A DNA stretch of 64,000 nt, from assembly GCA_008330645.1 (NCBI GenBank), contig VLTN01000032.1, forward strand, positions 310,001 through 374,000. Direction: 5' to 3'. Within the stretch, counting starts at the first letter, position 1. The number at the start of each line of letters is the position of its first letter. Shown piece after piece: positions 40,701 through 51,700 of this stretch. The notes beneath the pieces were generated by a model. That model searched no databases. It worked only from the letters and a program-made list of their open reading frames with translations, and had not been told where the DNA came from. The position numbers were made by a program, and so were the translations under genes. The stretch comes from Cafeteria roenbergensis. Taxonomy: Eukaryota; Sar; Bigyra; Bicosoecida; Cafeteriaceae.

Positions 40701-42464
40701 ACCCCGCGCGGCCGCATCCTCTCGCGGCTCTCATACGACGTGGAGATCGTCGACTTCGTGCTCCAGACCAAGCTGCAGCCGGCCGTGGCGTCAGTGGGGT
40801 GGCTCGCCTCGGGCCTCGGCGTGCTCGCCGGGGTGATGCCCTGGATGGCGGTCGCGTTCGTGCCCCTCGGGGCCCTGTGGGGGTGGCTGCAGCAGCGATT
40901 CTCGCACGCGGTGCGCGACCTCCAGCGCCTCGACAGCGCGTCCCGCTCCCCCGTGCAGACCCACTTCGGGGAGACCATATCCGGCGCCCCCACCATCCGC
41001 GCCTACCGGAAGCTAGATCGGTTCGCCGCCGCCGCGTCAGCCCTCATCGACGCCAACAGCCGCGCCGTCTGCGGCTTCGTCGACGCCAACCGTTGGCTCG
41101 GCATCCGCGTGGACGCCCTCGGCTCCCTCGTCCTCCTCACCGCTGGGCTCCTCGCCGTGGCCATGCAGAGCCAGCTCACGGGCGGCATGGTCGGCCTGGC
41201 CCTCACGTGGTGCTTCAACATGACCATCTCGCTCAACTTCTGCATCGTATACTTCACGGAACTGGAGGCCAGGCTGACGTCGGTGGAGCGCCTCTGCGAG
41301 TTTGTCACCAGCATCCCAAGGGAGCCGGCGCTGGGCGGGGACGAGGCAGCGGACGCCGCCTTCGACCCGCCCCCGCCGGGCTGTCTCGACTGCGCCTGCC
41401 TCTGTCCCCGGGCCTCGCGCCCGGTGCCGCGGGGCGTCGCCGCGGAGCGCGCGGCCAAGAGATCCCCCGCCGCGGCTCCGCCCCCCGGCTGGCCCTCCGA
41501 GGGCCGCGTCGTGTTCGACAAGGCGGTGATGCGCTACCGACCCGAACTTGACCCCGCGCTGAAGGGCATGGACCTCGAGGTAGCCCCCGGCCGGCGCGTG
41601 GGCATCGTGGGTAAAACCGGCAGCGGCAAGAGCAGCACTCTCGCCGCCCTGTTCCGCTCCGTGGAGCTAGACAGCGGGAGCATCCTCGTGGACGGCGTGG
41701 ACGTCGCCACGATCGGCCTCTCCAGCGTGCGCGGCGCCACCGGCGGGCTGGTGATCATCCCCCAGGAGCCGTCGCTCTTCGAGGGGTCGCTCAGGGAGTC
41801 GCTCGACCCCTTCGGCGCCTTCAGCGACGCCGCGGTCTGGAGGGCCATCTGCCAGGCCGGCCTCGGGGCCTACATCCTGCACAGAGAGGAGCAGGAGCGC
41901 AGCGATCCCGCCCGCCGCCGCGCCGTCGCGGCAGTGTCCATCAGCTCGATTCTCGGCCCCTCGCCCGCCGCGGAGGCCGCCCCCGCCGAGCGCGTGGCGG
42001 CGGCGCTGGCTCTGCACGTGGAGGACGGCGGGTCCAACTTCTCCGCGGGCACGCGGCAGCTCGTGTGTCTGGCCCGGGCGCTGCTGCGGGCGCCCAAGGT
42101 GCTGGTGCTGGACGAGGCGACGGCCAGCGTGGACCCGGCCACGGACCAGCTGTTCCAGGGCGTGCTGCGGTCGCGGTTTCGCGGCACGACGTGTCTCATC
42201 GTGGCGCACCGGCTCGACACCATCATGGACTGCGACACCGTTTGCGTCGTCAGCGCAGGCCTAGCGGCCGAGGCGGGCTCCCCGCTCGACCTGCTGCTGG
42301 ACCCAGCCTCGCTATTCCACGCGCTGGTGCATGCGCGCGGGTCTGAGGAGGCGGCCCGCCTGCTAGAGGTGGCCAAGGCGGCCTCGGAGGGCAGCGTGGC
42401 GGGGGAGGCCGCGGCACTGGCCACCTCGGTGCGCGCGGCGGAGGCTGCAGCCTCGAGGGGGTAG
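37743..42464 (+). CDS. ABCC/MRP-type full ABC transporter
   Basis: The 1573-residue protein has the MRP order TMD1-NBD1-TMD2-NBD2 and lacks an extra N-terminal TMD0. TMD1 runs from VSLAAVGAVLHAGL to about 38870, with the MRP-typical SVKTSKLYSWERAW. NBD1 has Walker A GRVASGKSTLL (about 39187), signature TSGGQRARIALARAL, Walker B CIADDVISALDA with Asp after the Walker B Asp, as in the degenerate site of other ABCC proteins, and an H-loop ATHAVH. TMD2 contains FRFFETTPRGRILSRLSYD, a hallmark of the family. NBD2 has Walker A GKTGSGKSSTLAALF, Q-loop IIPQEPSLFEG, signature FSAGTRQLVCLARAL, Walker B VLVLDEATASVDP and IVAHRLDTI. Ala/Glu-rich linkers lie within NBD1 and between the halves. Such proteins export glutathione conjugates and other organic anions. 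The ATG at 37743 directly follows an acceptor-like CTCGCAG, so an upstream exon is possible. Confidence 0.9.
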   Translation: MDKAGINSEAVGTESFADAAFYLRIASVLKLGTERRVEMADLPPLLRMDTTGGLAHELAGTDPAHPLWWRLYVSMRDRVSLAAVGAVLHAGLSVAVPMAVRLIVDGVQQRRPEAVWYPFVAFALHVSSTFCNQQAQGIGFRVGQRARAILTSLIYDAAAKLRQGEWAAVGSSQGAVGTMLSNDATKLFELGPFMHAVWVAPCMIIVACALLYTALGVGAIAALVVMAGLVPLSAMVARAVQSARLHHLRVTDQRLKAVNEFLGSVKTSKLYSWERAWRDRIDALRAQEMSWMFRENVFFGLAIALLIMGPVLGALAAFATHTLTGGELSSGLAFQSLGLISVLRFPLQQMANAMTSATHARAALGRIEGFLRSVDRVVAARGAAAAEAEAVLTPAETVAVAPVRYSWPRSAHAAAASAAAAKSAAGTAGGRRNDKAGTPGPAPTRAAARGGEDDDGRAEGGFAVTLPSGLSVRPGELLLVCGRVASGKSTLLAGLLGEAEAEALATADSCPAAAADGSPAAAAEAAEAAASLALRGGCAFAAQTAFLLSASVRENIVFGRSWHEGRYRRAVWAACLAEDLVEMPAGDATAVGEEGLVTSGGQRARIALARALYEDIGVCIADDVISALDAGTASRVARRALGPRGILRRSARVLATHAVHLGCLADQVLALDGGRVIYQGPWSGFEGTDAHRSLLEAEAEEDGVSVDQLSAAGSAAAGGGEVSHEGRAAAKDAADEAAADAAACLLDPSDESAAWWAVDLSGGRGSASGIGHDATGVTARLLAPETAAPATAAAAASAPPRDDEASAAAIELAPVGGGAASRADAAAKPLTAPGGEAAAPVGSKIMTEEARERGRTSCASICLWLRGAGGWWWAGAAVLALSLERVSFVSADFWLSNWATQADVAAGREPASSATAGLVQLNLPPLTPESAQSVYLAGYSGIVAVTLLAVLCRTLVFPLMCWVAAGSSFRWILWAVLRAPFRFFETTPRGRILSRLSYDVEIVDFVLQTKLQPAVASVGWLASGLGVLAGVMPWMAVAFVPLGALWGWLQQRFSHAVRDLQRLDSASRSPVQTHFGETISGAPTIRAYRKLDRFAAAASALIDANSRAVCGFVDANRWLGIRVDALGSLVLLTAGLLAVAMQSQLTGGMVGLALTWCFNMTISLNFCIVYFTELEARLTSVERLCEFVTSIPREPALGGDEAADAAFDPPPPGCLDCACLCPRASRPVPRGVAAERAAKRSPAAAPPPGWPSEGRVVFDKAVMRYRPELDPALKGMDLEVAPGRRVGIVGKTGSGKSSTLAALFRSVELDSGSILVDGVDVATIGLSSVRGATGGLVIIPQEPSLFEGSLRESLDPFGAFSDAAVWRAICQAGLGAYILHREEQERSDPARRRAVAAVSISSILGPSPAAEAAPAERVAAALALHVEDGGSNFSAGTRQLVCLARALLRAPKVLVLDEATASVDPATDQLFQGVLRSRFRGTTCLIVAHRLDTIMDCDTVCVVSAGLAAEAGSPLDLLLDPASLFHALVHARGSEEAARLLEVAKAASEGSVAGEAAALATSVRAAEAAASRG

Positions 42465-42811
42465 CCGCCCGTCGATCCGGCAGCGGCGGGCGGCACCGGC
42501 CCGCTCCTGGCCGCCGCTTGCACGCGCTTACGCCTGCGGATCGAGCCGAGACATGCGGCGCAGTTGTTCGCAGAGCCTGAGAGCTGCGGGCGTTGCGATC
42601 CGCTGTGAGGGCTGGCTGGTTCCGGCGCGGGCCCCTGCCTTGCGAGCCGGTCGTTGCGGCATCGGGGCCCTGAGAGCACCAGCAAAGCGGACACCCCGAT
42701 GAACTCGCCGTTGTGCTCGGAAAACACGCGCGCGCGCGCGCGCGCGCGCAAGCACACACATGCACCGATACGCACGCAAACGCACCCGCGCGCCCAAGCG
42801 GCTTCCGTCGT
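42465..42811. other. Convergent intergenic spacer with CG/CA tract
   Basis: The 347-bp spacer between the ABCC and TAF6 stop codons contains the alternating CG/CA tract at 42727-42760. No other feature is recognisable. Confidence 0.6.
42727..42760. repeat. (CG)11 followed by (CA)4 alternating tract
   Basis: Eleven CG dinucleotides are followed after AAG by CACACACA, with further CACG and CGCA steps to about 42790. The tract strongly favours Z-DNA and is TG-rich on the TAF6 transcript strand, downstream of its stop. Confidence 0.9.
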
Positions 42812-44570
42812 TCATGCAACCGGGCCTGAGCGCGCGGTGCCGCCAGCCGCGGCGGGGTCCAGCACGGCACGGCAGCGCTGCAGGAACAGGTCCGTCCACA
42901 GCGCGTTGCACCCTGAGAATGGCCTGGCGTCTGCCGGCGCAACTGCCTCAACCAGCGCCAGGAGGCGGCCGGCGTGCGGCTGCAGCACCGTCTCTCGCAC
43001 CGCCGACCCGAGCTTCGACAGCGTGGTCAGCGCGCCGAACAGCATGGCGACGTCTGTGGCGACGTCGGCAGAGACGTCGTCCCCGGAAGATCCCTTGATC
43101 CCTCCATTGGCCTCGAGGGCCTCGAGGGACTGCAGGCCCGTCTGCATCTGGCGCTCCATCACGGCCACTGCGCGGGGCAGGAGGGAGCGGTGCTCGTCCG
43201 CGAAGGCCACGCAGAGGCGCAGCACGAGGACGGCGCCGCAGTGGCGGACGTCGGCGGAGGCACGGGCAGCCGCCAGCGCGGCGACGTCTGCGTCGGTCAC
43301 GGCCGGCGGAGCACGCGAATCCGCTGCCGCCGACGAGGAGGACGAGGACGAGGAGGAGGAGGAGGAGGAGGAAGAGGAGGGCGCGGCGGAAGCTGCTGGC
43401 GCTGCTGCGGCCGCTGCCGTGCCGGCGATAGCTGCTGCCCGCCTGGCTTCGAGAGTGGCGCGCGCGGATTCCATCTGAGCGCTGGGAGGCGCTGGTGCCG
43501 AGGACGGGCCTTGGCCGGGGGGCGTGTTCCCGCCGCCGCCCAGGGCCACCGACACGCCCACGGGCACGGCGTGGTGGAGATAGAGAGAGAGCGTGGAGGC
43601 GTCGGCGTTGCGCGCCAGCGCCTCTAGGAGCTCTGCCGCGGCTGATGCGCGGGCAGGCACCGACACGAAGCGGCTGACGGTGGCGCCGGCCACGCGGACG
43701 AGGTGCGGCACGAGGATGGCGAGGCCCTTGTCGGCGGCGAGCGAGGTGAGCACGCCGCGCCACACGACCGTGTCCGGCTGAAGCAGAGCCATTGTCACCA
43801 CGTTGAGATACTGCTGCTGCTCGTGCGTCAGAACGGCCGCGGCGCGAGGCTTGAGGGTCTGAACTGCCGCGATGGACTCGTCCACGCCGTCGGTGGAGGA
43901 CTGGGCGCCGGGCGCCGCGCCGGGCGCGGCCGAATCGGCAGCGGCGGGCGCCGGGAGCGAAGGGTTTTCAGGCACGTCTGGCTGCTCCCCGCGAACGAGC
44001 AGCCAGTGGGCGTAGAGGCTCGGGCCTGCCTGCGCGGCTGGGAGCCCCTCCTCCATGGCGTCCGCCAAGCTGACCGTGGCGGTGCGGGCAGCAAACAGGC
44101 CTTCGCCCGCCGAGTGCCGGACGCCGACGAACGACGCCGCCGGGGCGCCGCGAGGTCTCCTGACACGAAACTGCGGACGCCGCAAGGTGCTTGCGCGGGC
44201 ACACAAACGCTGTCGGCGCGGCCTGCGAGGGCGGCGGGAGGGGGGGGGGCGCTGAAGCGGCGCCAGCCCGGCGCCGGCCAACAGGACCGAACTGGGGCGG
44301 CGGTTGTGCTCGGCCGGCCTTGCGCGCACTGCGAGGCCCCGAGGCACCCTGTCTCACAGGCAGTGCGTGTTGCTTCAGAGCGGCCATCACGTGTGCCCCC
44401 GTCAGGCGCGGCTCGAGCGTGTGCCGCTGAACATCCACGGCCTCGGAAACGATCTGGCGAACCCTGGACTCGAGCTCGCTAGAGATCACAGAGGCCGCAA
44501 ACGTGTCGACAGACTCCACGCCTGCTGCCGCCGCAAGCCCTTGCGCGACCCTGGGCTCGATCAGCGCCAT
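42812..44570 (-). CDS. TAF6: TFIID subunit TAF6
   Basis: Exon 1 is 44358-44570 and exon 2 is 42812-44170; the 187-nt intron starts GTGAGA and ends GTCCGCAG, and the product has 523 residues. TAF6 is a histone-fold subunit of TFIID (and SAGA-type complexes) that pairs with TAF9. Exon 1 is the histone fold: VESVDTFAASVISSELESRV, IVSEAVDVQRH, LTGAHVMAALKQHAL. Exon 2 opens with PFRV and then the TAF6 middle region ending in HWLLVRGEQPDVPENP (about 44015-43965), a close match to the family's HWL...GVQPAIPENP block. The HEAT-repeat domain follows: LTHEQQQYLNVVTMALLQP, LAILVPHLVRVAGATVSRF, and VRHCGAVLVLRLC-like helices. A poly-Ser stretch at 43333-43380 interrupts the HEAT region. The ATG at 44568-44570 has ATGG context and begins immediately before the histone fold. 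Confidence 0.92.
43333..43380 (-). repeat. Poly-Ser codon tract in TAF6
   Basis: GAG and GAC triplets on the + strand encode about 16 Ser in a row on the - strand, inserted between two HEAT-like helices. Confidence 0.85.
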
Positions 44571-45760
44571 CTGGTCCGCCTTCGGTGTGCGCTTGCTGCG
44601 CTCGGCTTTGGCGGAGTTCTGCCTGAGTTGCTGACAAAATGTCCGTAATTCAGGCGGCTAGATTCAGAGGGCAGCAGCTTGATTGACAGCGCTTGGTCCC
44701 CACCACCTCTGGCATTGGGAAGCGCCTGCCCGAGAAATGCAGCTTGGTGAAGGCACGCGGTGTGTGTGGAGGGGGCGCTCTTCAGGTCTGGCAGGGACGA
44801 CGCCCGCAGTCGGGCCAAAGGGCGTGGCGGACAGGTCATGGCTCTGCAGCACCGCCGCCGCCCCCTCGACCCCAACAAGCTGGGCTGGTCTGAGCGCAGT
44901 TTCTGCTGGACTGGAGGCGCGTAGAATCGCTGCTTGGCACGGCTCGGCGCGCGTGGCCACGATGTCGGAGGACCACCGAGCCAAATTGGACACACAAGGC
45001 AAAGCTGTCCCGACGATGTTCATTCATTCCCGCCGAAAAACCAAAATCACGCCGCAGCTGGACTTTGTCAAAAAGAGGATGGACCCGTGAACGTGAAGGG
45101 CAGACATTGTCAGGCGAGGCGGTTTGGGGTTTCGCACTGCTTGATGGACATAACTCATGCTGATCTGGCATGTACACAGGCACCGCCCCCACAGCGAACG
45201 CGGTACAATCCACGGCACTCTGTCCATCGCGGCACGGCTGTTTGCGTCTTAACAATCTTGTCTGCCTCCCCGGGTGCGTCGGAGGAACTTATTGCGAATT
45301 TTCATTTCATTGGGCGTGCAGATGCCATGAATGGCACATGAGTTGTATAACATGAGTCGCTCGCCAGAATGGACGAGGAGCGCCACAGAGAATTGCCCCA
45401 AGGCACGAAACAGAGCAGCCCAAGCTCTGTGCGAACTTCCCGAGATTCGCGCCGAGCCAGCGGGGTGATACTGCGGCACTGCGAGGTCAATGCGACAGCA
45501 CGAGAGCGCTGGGCTGTGAAGAGTGACCCTTTGGCCCAAACGAAACCAAGTCTTCGCTCTCCAGCCCCGCGCATGCCGAGAAGGCCTTTGGAGCGCTTGC
45601 CGCAGGTGTCATCGCAAGTGCGTAAGCTGCATCCTCAGCGCGCTGCGAACGAGTGATTGGCCTGCCGTTGGATTGGAACCAGCACAGCGCACAACAACAG
45701 TCTCGACGCCAAAGCCCACACTGCGGCAACGGACGACGGCTCGCACCCCGCCCACACATC
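44571..45760. other. 1.2-kb intergenic region with G+C dip
   Basis: This lies upstream of TAF6 and downstream of the ankyrin-RCC1 gene, both on the - strand. Composition falls to about 45-50% G+C around 45240-45360, the lowest in the window. A 6-bp inverted repeat with a 2-bp gap (TGCCAT/ATGGCA) lies at 45323-45336. Several short open frames exist on both strands, but none shows a domain or an ATGG start with a plausible splice pattern. It should contain the TAF6 promoter; I cannot support any RNA gene here. Confidence 0.5.
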
Positions 45761-48700
45761 TCAAGGCTTGGTCGGCCCCGGTCTTCCGCCGCTGCGCTGC
45801 TGGGCTGAGGCACGCGACTGACCGCGTCTGCCTCGGGTCCCCCTGGCTGGCTTTGGCGATGGCGCGGCGGCAGCAGCTTCCGCCTTGGCCAGGCGAGCCG
45901 CGAGGGCAGCGTCGTCGCGCGCCCGCTGCTCTTCTGCTGCCTTCGCTTGCTGTGCGGCCATCACGCTTTCGAGCCCGGCGCTGGCCGCGCCACCGCCCGA
46001 CCACGCGCCACCTAGCGTGGCAGTGCCCCCTCTGCGACGGGGCTTGGCGCCAGGCGACTGGGCAGCGGCCGACAGGATCGACCCGAGCGCTGGCACGGAG
46101 CCCGCCGACGCCGATGCGCCAAGCCGCGAGCTCGCCCCTCCACCACGGCCGCTGCCTGCGCTCGCCCCTGCCCCGCGGGCAGGCCCCCACCCCCCGCTGG
46201 CGGCGGCGGCACGGCGCGCGGCAGCCGTTCGCTCTGCCGACTGCTCCGCCGCCGCCCGCTGCGCGGCAGCCTTCAGCGCAGCCGCCTGCCGCGTCGCTGC
46301 CTCCTTGTCCTTGGCGCGCTGCGAAACCGCTTGGGTGGCCAGGATGCTGCCCAGCGACGGGGCGGCCGCCCGCGCGACCGGGGCAGGGGCTGCGGCGGTC
46401 GCTGGTGCTGGATGCCGATGGTTCACAGCAGGCTGCGTGGTCGCGATCCCGCGCCCCAGAGGCTGGCTGTGCCCCGCCCCTGCACCAGGACCCAAGCGCG
46501 GCTGGGCAGAGCCGCCCACGGCACTCGATCCTGCCAGTGATCCTGCCGGAGACGCGGCTCCTCGCCCCTTACGGCCCTTGCGGCGGGAGCCTCCGGACGG
46601 CGCTGCTGTCGGCACGGCGAGGCCGAGGCCAAGAGCAGCCGCTGGCGAGGCCAGGGAGCCAGCACCAGCAGGCGCCGTCGAGCCCCGAGCAGGCCCTGTG
46701 GTCGCGCTGCGGCCCGGCTCGAACACTTGAGCCGATGAGCCCCCACCAGCCGGCAGGGCGCCTGATCGAGCCGGTGTCGTAGCCCCGTGCTGCAGCCGCG
46801 GCGACACCGCTGCTGCGGCTGCGGACTGAGGCTTCGCCCCTCCCCACGGGGCCGCCCGACCGCCTGTCCAGCTGCCATCGGCGCCGCGGACCGCGCCGCC
46901 GGGTGGCGTGACGCCCGGTGGCAGCGGCGGCGGCGGCGGCGGCGGCGGGGACGATGCCATCGGCCCCGCCTCCGAACGCCTCGGATCCGCCCCGGCGCCC
47001 TCCTCCGCTGCGAGCTGGATGGCCTTGTGAAGGCCTGACCCCAGCACGAGGGCGGGCTCCAGAGCGGCGGCCGCGGCAGCTACGTCCCACGTGAGTGCCT
47101 CGCCGTCGGCAGCCGCCGCTCCCGCCCCGGCCGCCGCCCCTGGCGCCGCTGGGAACGCTCCACGGCCGAGACCGCCTGCGTCCAGGCGACGGGCGAGCGA
47201 GGCGCCCGCAGCGGCCCCGCGCGCCACAGTGGCGCGCTGCTCTGCCGAAACGCCCTCCGCTGCGGCTGCGGCGGCAGCGACCCTGCCCATCGAAGGCCGG
47301 AGCGCCACCGCGCAGAGCTCAAGCAGGGCGCCCCATCTGCCCACTTCGCGGCAAAGGCTGGCTCTGCCGCGCACTTGCCTCATCTGCTGCCTGTCCAAGC
47401 CTCTCAGCGCGACCCGACCACCCCCAGTCGAGGCCATGAAACCGCCCATGCGGGCAGCCGCGGCCATGGTGGCCTCCACACAGCGCAGGCAGATGCCCGT
47501 GGCGTCATCGAGGCGCCTCACCGCGCTGCCCAGCCGCCGGCAGAGCACAGCAGCAGCAGCCACGGCCGCCGCCTCCGACACCTCCACGGGCGCGCTGGCT
47601 GGCTCCGCCGCAGGCCGGGCAGCTCCTGCTGGCGCCTCTAACGGGTCCCCTGCCCGGGCCAAGCCCGCCGCCTCCATCGTGAGCGGGGCCGCCCCCGACA
47701 GCGCCCAGCCCTGCCGAGCGCTCGCGAGCCACTGGCGAACCACGTCCTCCGCGGTGGAGCCGTCGCCCGATCGCTCCCATGCGCTCTGCGCTGCAGCCCC
47801 AGAGGCGTCGCTCGGCGTGTCGGCGGGCGGCGCATTGGCTTGGCTGCCAGTGGCTCTGCCAGTGGCTCTGCCAGCAGCTCTGTCGGTGGCCTTGCCTCGG
47901 CTTCGCTTCCCCTTGCGTGGCTTGGACGCGGCCCCTTCCGCCGCCTGCGGGCTGGCCCTGCCGGGGTGCTTGCCGCCGGGAGCGCTCTTGCCCGAGGCCG
48001 TAGCCGTGAGAGACGCCGCATCGCTCACGGCCTGCTCGTCCGCGCGCCACCCGCCGCTCACGTAGCCAGCGATGGAGATTGCTCCTTCGGCCGCGGCCTC
48101 GGCGCTGGCGGCCGCCGCTCCGCCGTCCCCGGAAGAACCAGCCGCCGCGTCTACGGCCGAAGCCGCAGCAGCCGCCGCAGCAGCGGCCCTCGCGATGTCC
48201 GCCTCCTCCGGCCACGTGAAGAGCAGCTGGCAGCGACGCGCCGCCTCGTCCTCTGCGAGCGCCCCGGCGGCCACGGCCGCCGCCCTGGCCTCAGCCGCGG
48301 CCTCTCTGGCCCGCTGTCGCGCCGCGCGGCTCTGCCGGAGCCTTGCCCGGCCGCGCTCGCCGAGCCACCCGCCCGCCTCCACCTGCGCCGCTCCTCTGGC
48401 CAGGGCGTGCCGCCGAGCGTCGTCCCAGCCGCCGCCGCACTTGCTGTCCGTGAGGGCGAGGATCGTGTCGAGGTTGCTGGTGGCCCAGGCCGCGGCAGCC
48501 GCGCCCAGGTGGCGGCTCTGCCCGGCGGCGGCAGCCTCCATGGCAGGCCCAACCTGCGACAGCGTCAGAGCGCCCCCCGCCACCAGCGCCGCCCCAGCAA
48601 GCGCTCGGAGGCTGGGAACCGCATGAGAAGCCCCCGGCCCGTGAATCGCCTTCCAGCCACCCAGCTCAGCGCCGCGACCGCGCGCTCCAGAGAGCAGGCC

Positions 48701-51700
48701 GCCCGAGGCAGAGACGGCGGCGGAGGAGGCCTCTGCGGCACGAGCGGCGGCGGCGGCCGCTGCAGCGGCAGAGGCGGCATCCGCAGCCCCGCCTCCGAGG
48801 GCGGGCTCGGACCTCACGGCGCCGAGGCCTCCTCCTCCTCCTCCTCCTCCTCCTTCCGCCCGACCTGCAGCGGCGGCGTCACCCACCCGTCTGCGAGCGC
48901 GCGAGGCGGTTGAGGCGGTCGACGCGACGGGCCGCGAGCCGGGCACGGACCACTCCAGCTCTGCAATCCGCAGCTCTGCCACTTCGTTGGCTGAAACGAG
49001 GGACATGCCGATCCCGCCGGCCCAGTCAGCGTCCTCGCGCCTATGCGTGGCAGGCCCACGGGCAGGCGAGGCGCCCGGGACGAACCCTTCCGGACAGCTG
49101 TGACTCCTGCCGAGACCCGCAGACGCGTCTCTGGGAGTGGGTTCGCGACCAGAGGGGTGCAGTGCGCCGGCGGCGCATCGTTCCACCGACAGGAGCGTGT
49201 CGGTCCCGAGCGCGGCCGCCGCGGCCGCCTCCGCCTCCGCCCTGCATCGCTCCAGCGAGGGCAGCGGAGGGGGGGCCACTGGCGGCTCCGCAGTCGCCAC
49301 CAGGACGATGCTGTGCCGGCCACCCGCTGCCACGGCGAGCGCCCGACGCACGCCGGGAAGCTGCGTCACCGCCCCGGGAACAGCCACCCCTCCGGCCGTC
49401 ACTCCGGGGCCAGCCCCAAGCGCCCCCGTTCCAGCGTGGCCCAGAGCAAAGACGCAGCCGTCCCGGGCCAGCACCAGTGCGTGCCCGCCGGCACCGCCGG
49501 CTGCCGCCACGCTGTCCGCCCTCACACCCGCCAGCCACAGAGCCGCGTCGCGCCTGGCCACGGGGGCGCTGCGCCTGGCAGAGCCACCGGCATCGCCGCC
49601 CCCGCTGCCGCCCGGCGACGCCGACCCAGCGAGCCGTGGTGACGCCGACCCACCGAGCCGTGGCGACGCCGACCCAGCCCCGCCGCCGCGCCGGCCGCCG
49701 CTGCCACGGCTGCCCCCTCCCCACGTCCAGACGCCGCCGTTGACGTCCACTGCGACACACATCCCCTCCGACGCCGCAACAGCGGCGAACCGCGCCCGAC
49801 CCCCTGCCGCTCCAGCGCGGCCCCCTGCAGAGCCGCGGGCAGAGCCAGCGTCGGGTCCAGCCAGAGACAGCCCCAGCTCCAGCTCCGGCGGGTTCCGGCC
49901 GGCAGAGCCGCTCGGCTCCAGCGGCGTGGACCGCGGCTCTGGCGAGCCCCGCGGAGACCGATCGCCGGCCCGCCCGCCCGCGCCTGGGGAGCGCCGCCCG
50001 CCCGCGCCTGGGGAGCGCCGCCCGCCCGCGCCGTCCCCGCTGCCGCTGCCAGCACGCCGTCTGCCGCCGCCGCCCCGGGGGCCGCCTCCCTGCCCGCCTG
50101 CCCCGTCTCGCGCCTTCTGCTGGGGCGGCAGAGCCCTCTCTGCCGCGTCGCTCGGCGCCAGACGCCCTTCCATCAGCGCGCGGTTTCGCAGCTCTGCTGC
50201 CTCGCGCGCCTGCGCGGGCGCGGCCCACATCGGCCGCTTGGCGGCCCGTTTGGCGGCGAGCTTGACCGTCTGGACGGCGGCCGCTCCGAGGTCCGCAACG
50301 ACCTTCATCGGCTCCGCGGCGCCGACGCCCCACTGCCACGCCGTGCCGGCGGCTGTGAGCGCGATTGCGCAGCGACCGCCTGCTGACACGCTCACGACCC
50401 GGCCCGAGTCCTCGGCGGTTTCGCGGTCGTGCCTGCCTTTCGCGGACTTTGCCCACCCCGCGGTTGACCACACCGGCGAAACCGCAGTGGGCGGCAGAGC
50501 CACGCCCCCCTTGCCGGCACCGGCCCCGCCGCACTGGCCGGCCTCGTCGTTCCCCCAGGCCACGGCCTCGCCGCCCGCCGTGGCCGCCAGAGCGAAGTCG
50601 TCCCCTGCAGCGACGGCCACAGCGTGCTGGCGGCGCAGGGCACCCGCGTCGACGCAGCGGGGGGTCAGCACTCCTGCCGGCCGGCCGTCTCTGCCCCCGC
50701 CGCCGCCGCGGCGCGAGGGTGGCTGCACGCCGCACTGCCCGGACGAGTTGTCTCCAAATGCCCACACAGCGCCTCGCCGGCTCAGCACGAGGGAGAAGCC
50801 TGCCCCGCACGCGGCGTCCACGGCCCCGCCGCCCCAGCTGCCGGGCACCTCCACAGGGGTGAGAGACGCGGTTTCGCTGCCGAGACCCAGCCTCCCAGAC
50901 CGCCCCGACCCCCACGCAAAGACCCTTCCGTCAGCCGACACGGCCAGGCCGTGGTCCGGGCCGACTGCGACCCTGGCCACGCGCACTCCGGAGCCCGCGG
51001 CGAGCCCCACGAGCGGCCGGGGAAAGGCCGCGCCCCCTGCGCCTCGGATGGGCAGCGCCAGGCCGCTCTGACCGCAGCCCAGCACAGAGGTGGATACGCC
51101 CGCCTGCGAGTCGTCCGAACGCCCCAGGCGGAGCGAGAGCGCCTCCGCCTCTGCCGCGGCCGCCTCGGCGTCGGCAGCGTCGCTCTCGCCGTCCCAGCGC
51201 CAGGGCGGGCCAGCGGCCACGGCGGCGGCCCACCCGCCAGCGCCGGCCGACCCGGCGGCCAGCTGCGACATCGCCGCCAGCGCCATCGCCGCCGAGGGAC
51301 CCTCCTCCCCGGCTCCCGCCCCCGCCCCTGTGTCTCGGCTTCCGCCCCCCGCCCCGCCGCGCTGACGATTTGCCGCCGCCGATGAAGCCCCAGCGACGCC
51401 CCCTGCAGAGTCGATGACGTCATCGAGGCTGCCCGCGCTGGAGCCGCGGCGCCGACGCGCCGACGCCGGGGGCGAAAACACCGGCATCGATCCTGCCAGC
51501 TCTGCAGAATCCGGAAGGATCGATCCCGGACCGGTGCAGCGCAGCGTGGCGGAGTGTTCAGGGGAGGCCGCGACGGCTGCGGCGTGAGCGTCTGCGGCCA
51601 GACCGGCAATCGCGTCCGCTGCCGCCGCGACGGACACGGGGCGGAGCAGGCGCGCCCTGGCGAGCGCTAGGGGCGCGCGCTGCTGCAGTCTGGCCAGCCC

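Noticed and set aside
45388-45430. U6-snRNA-like ACAGAGAA followed by GCCCC and AAGG
   Set aside because: The AGC triad, the GATTAGCATGG context and the 3' stem-loop are missing, and no Pol III terminator follows. The likeness is chance.
45369-45656. 95-codon + strand frame in the G+C-poor region
   Set aside because: It has no domain, no supporting splice sites, and its Arg/Ser/Pro composition is that of random frames here.
45660-45690. tRNA B-box-like GGTTCCAATCC on the - strand
   Set aside because: Neighbouring bases do not form a T stem, no A box lies at the right distance, and no acceptor stem pairs.
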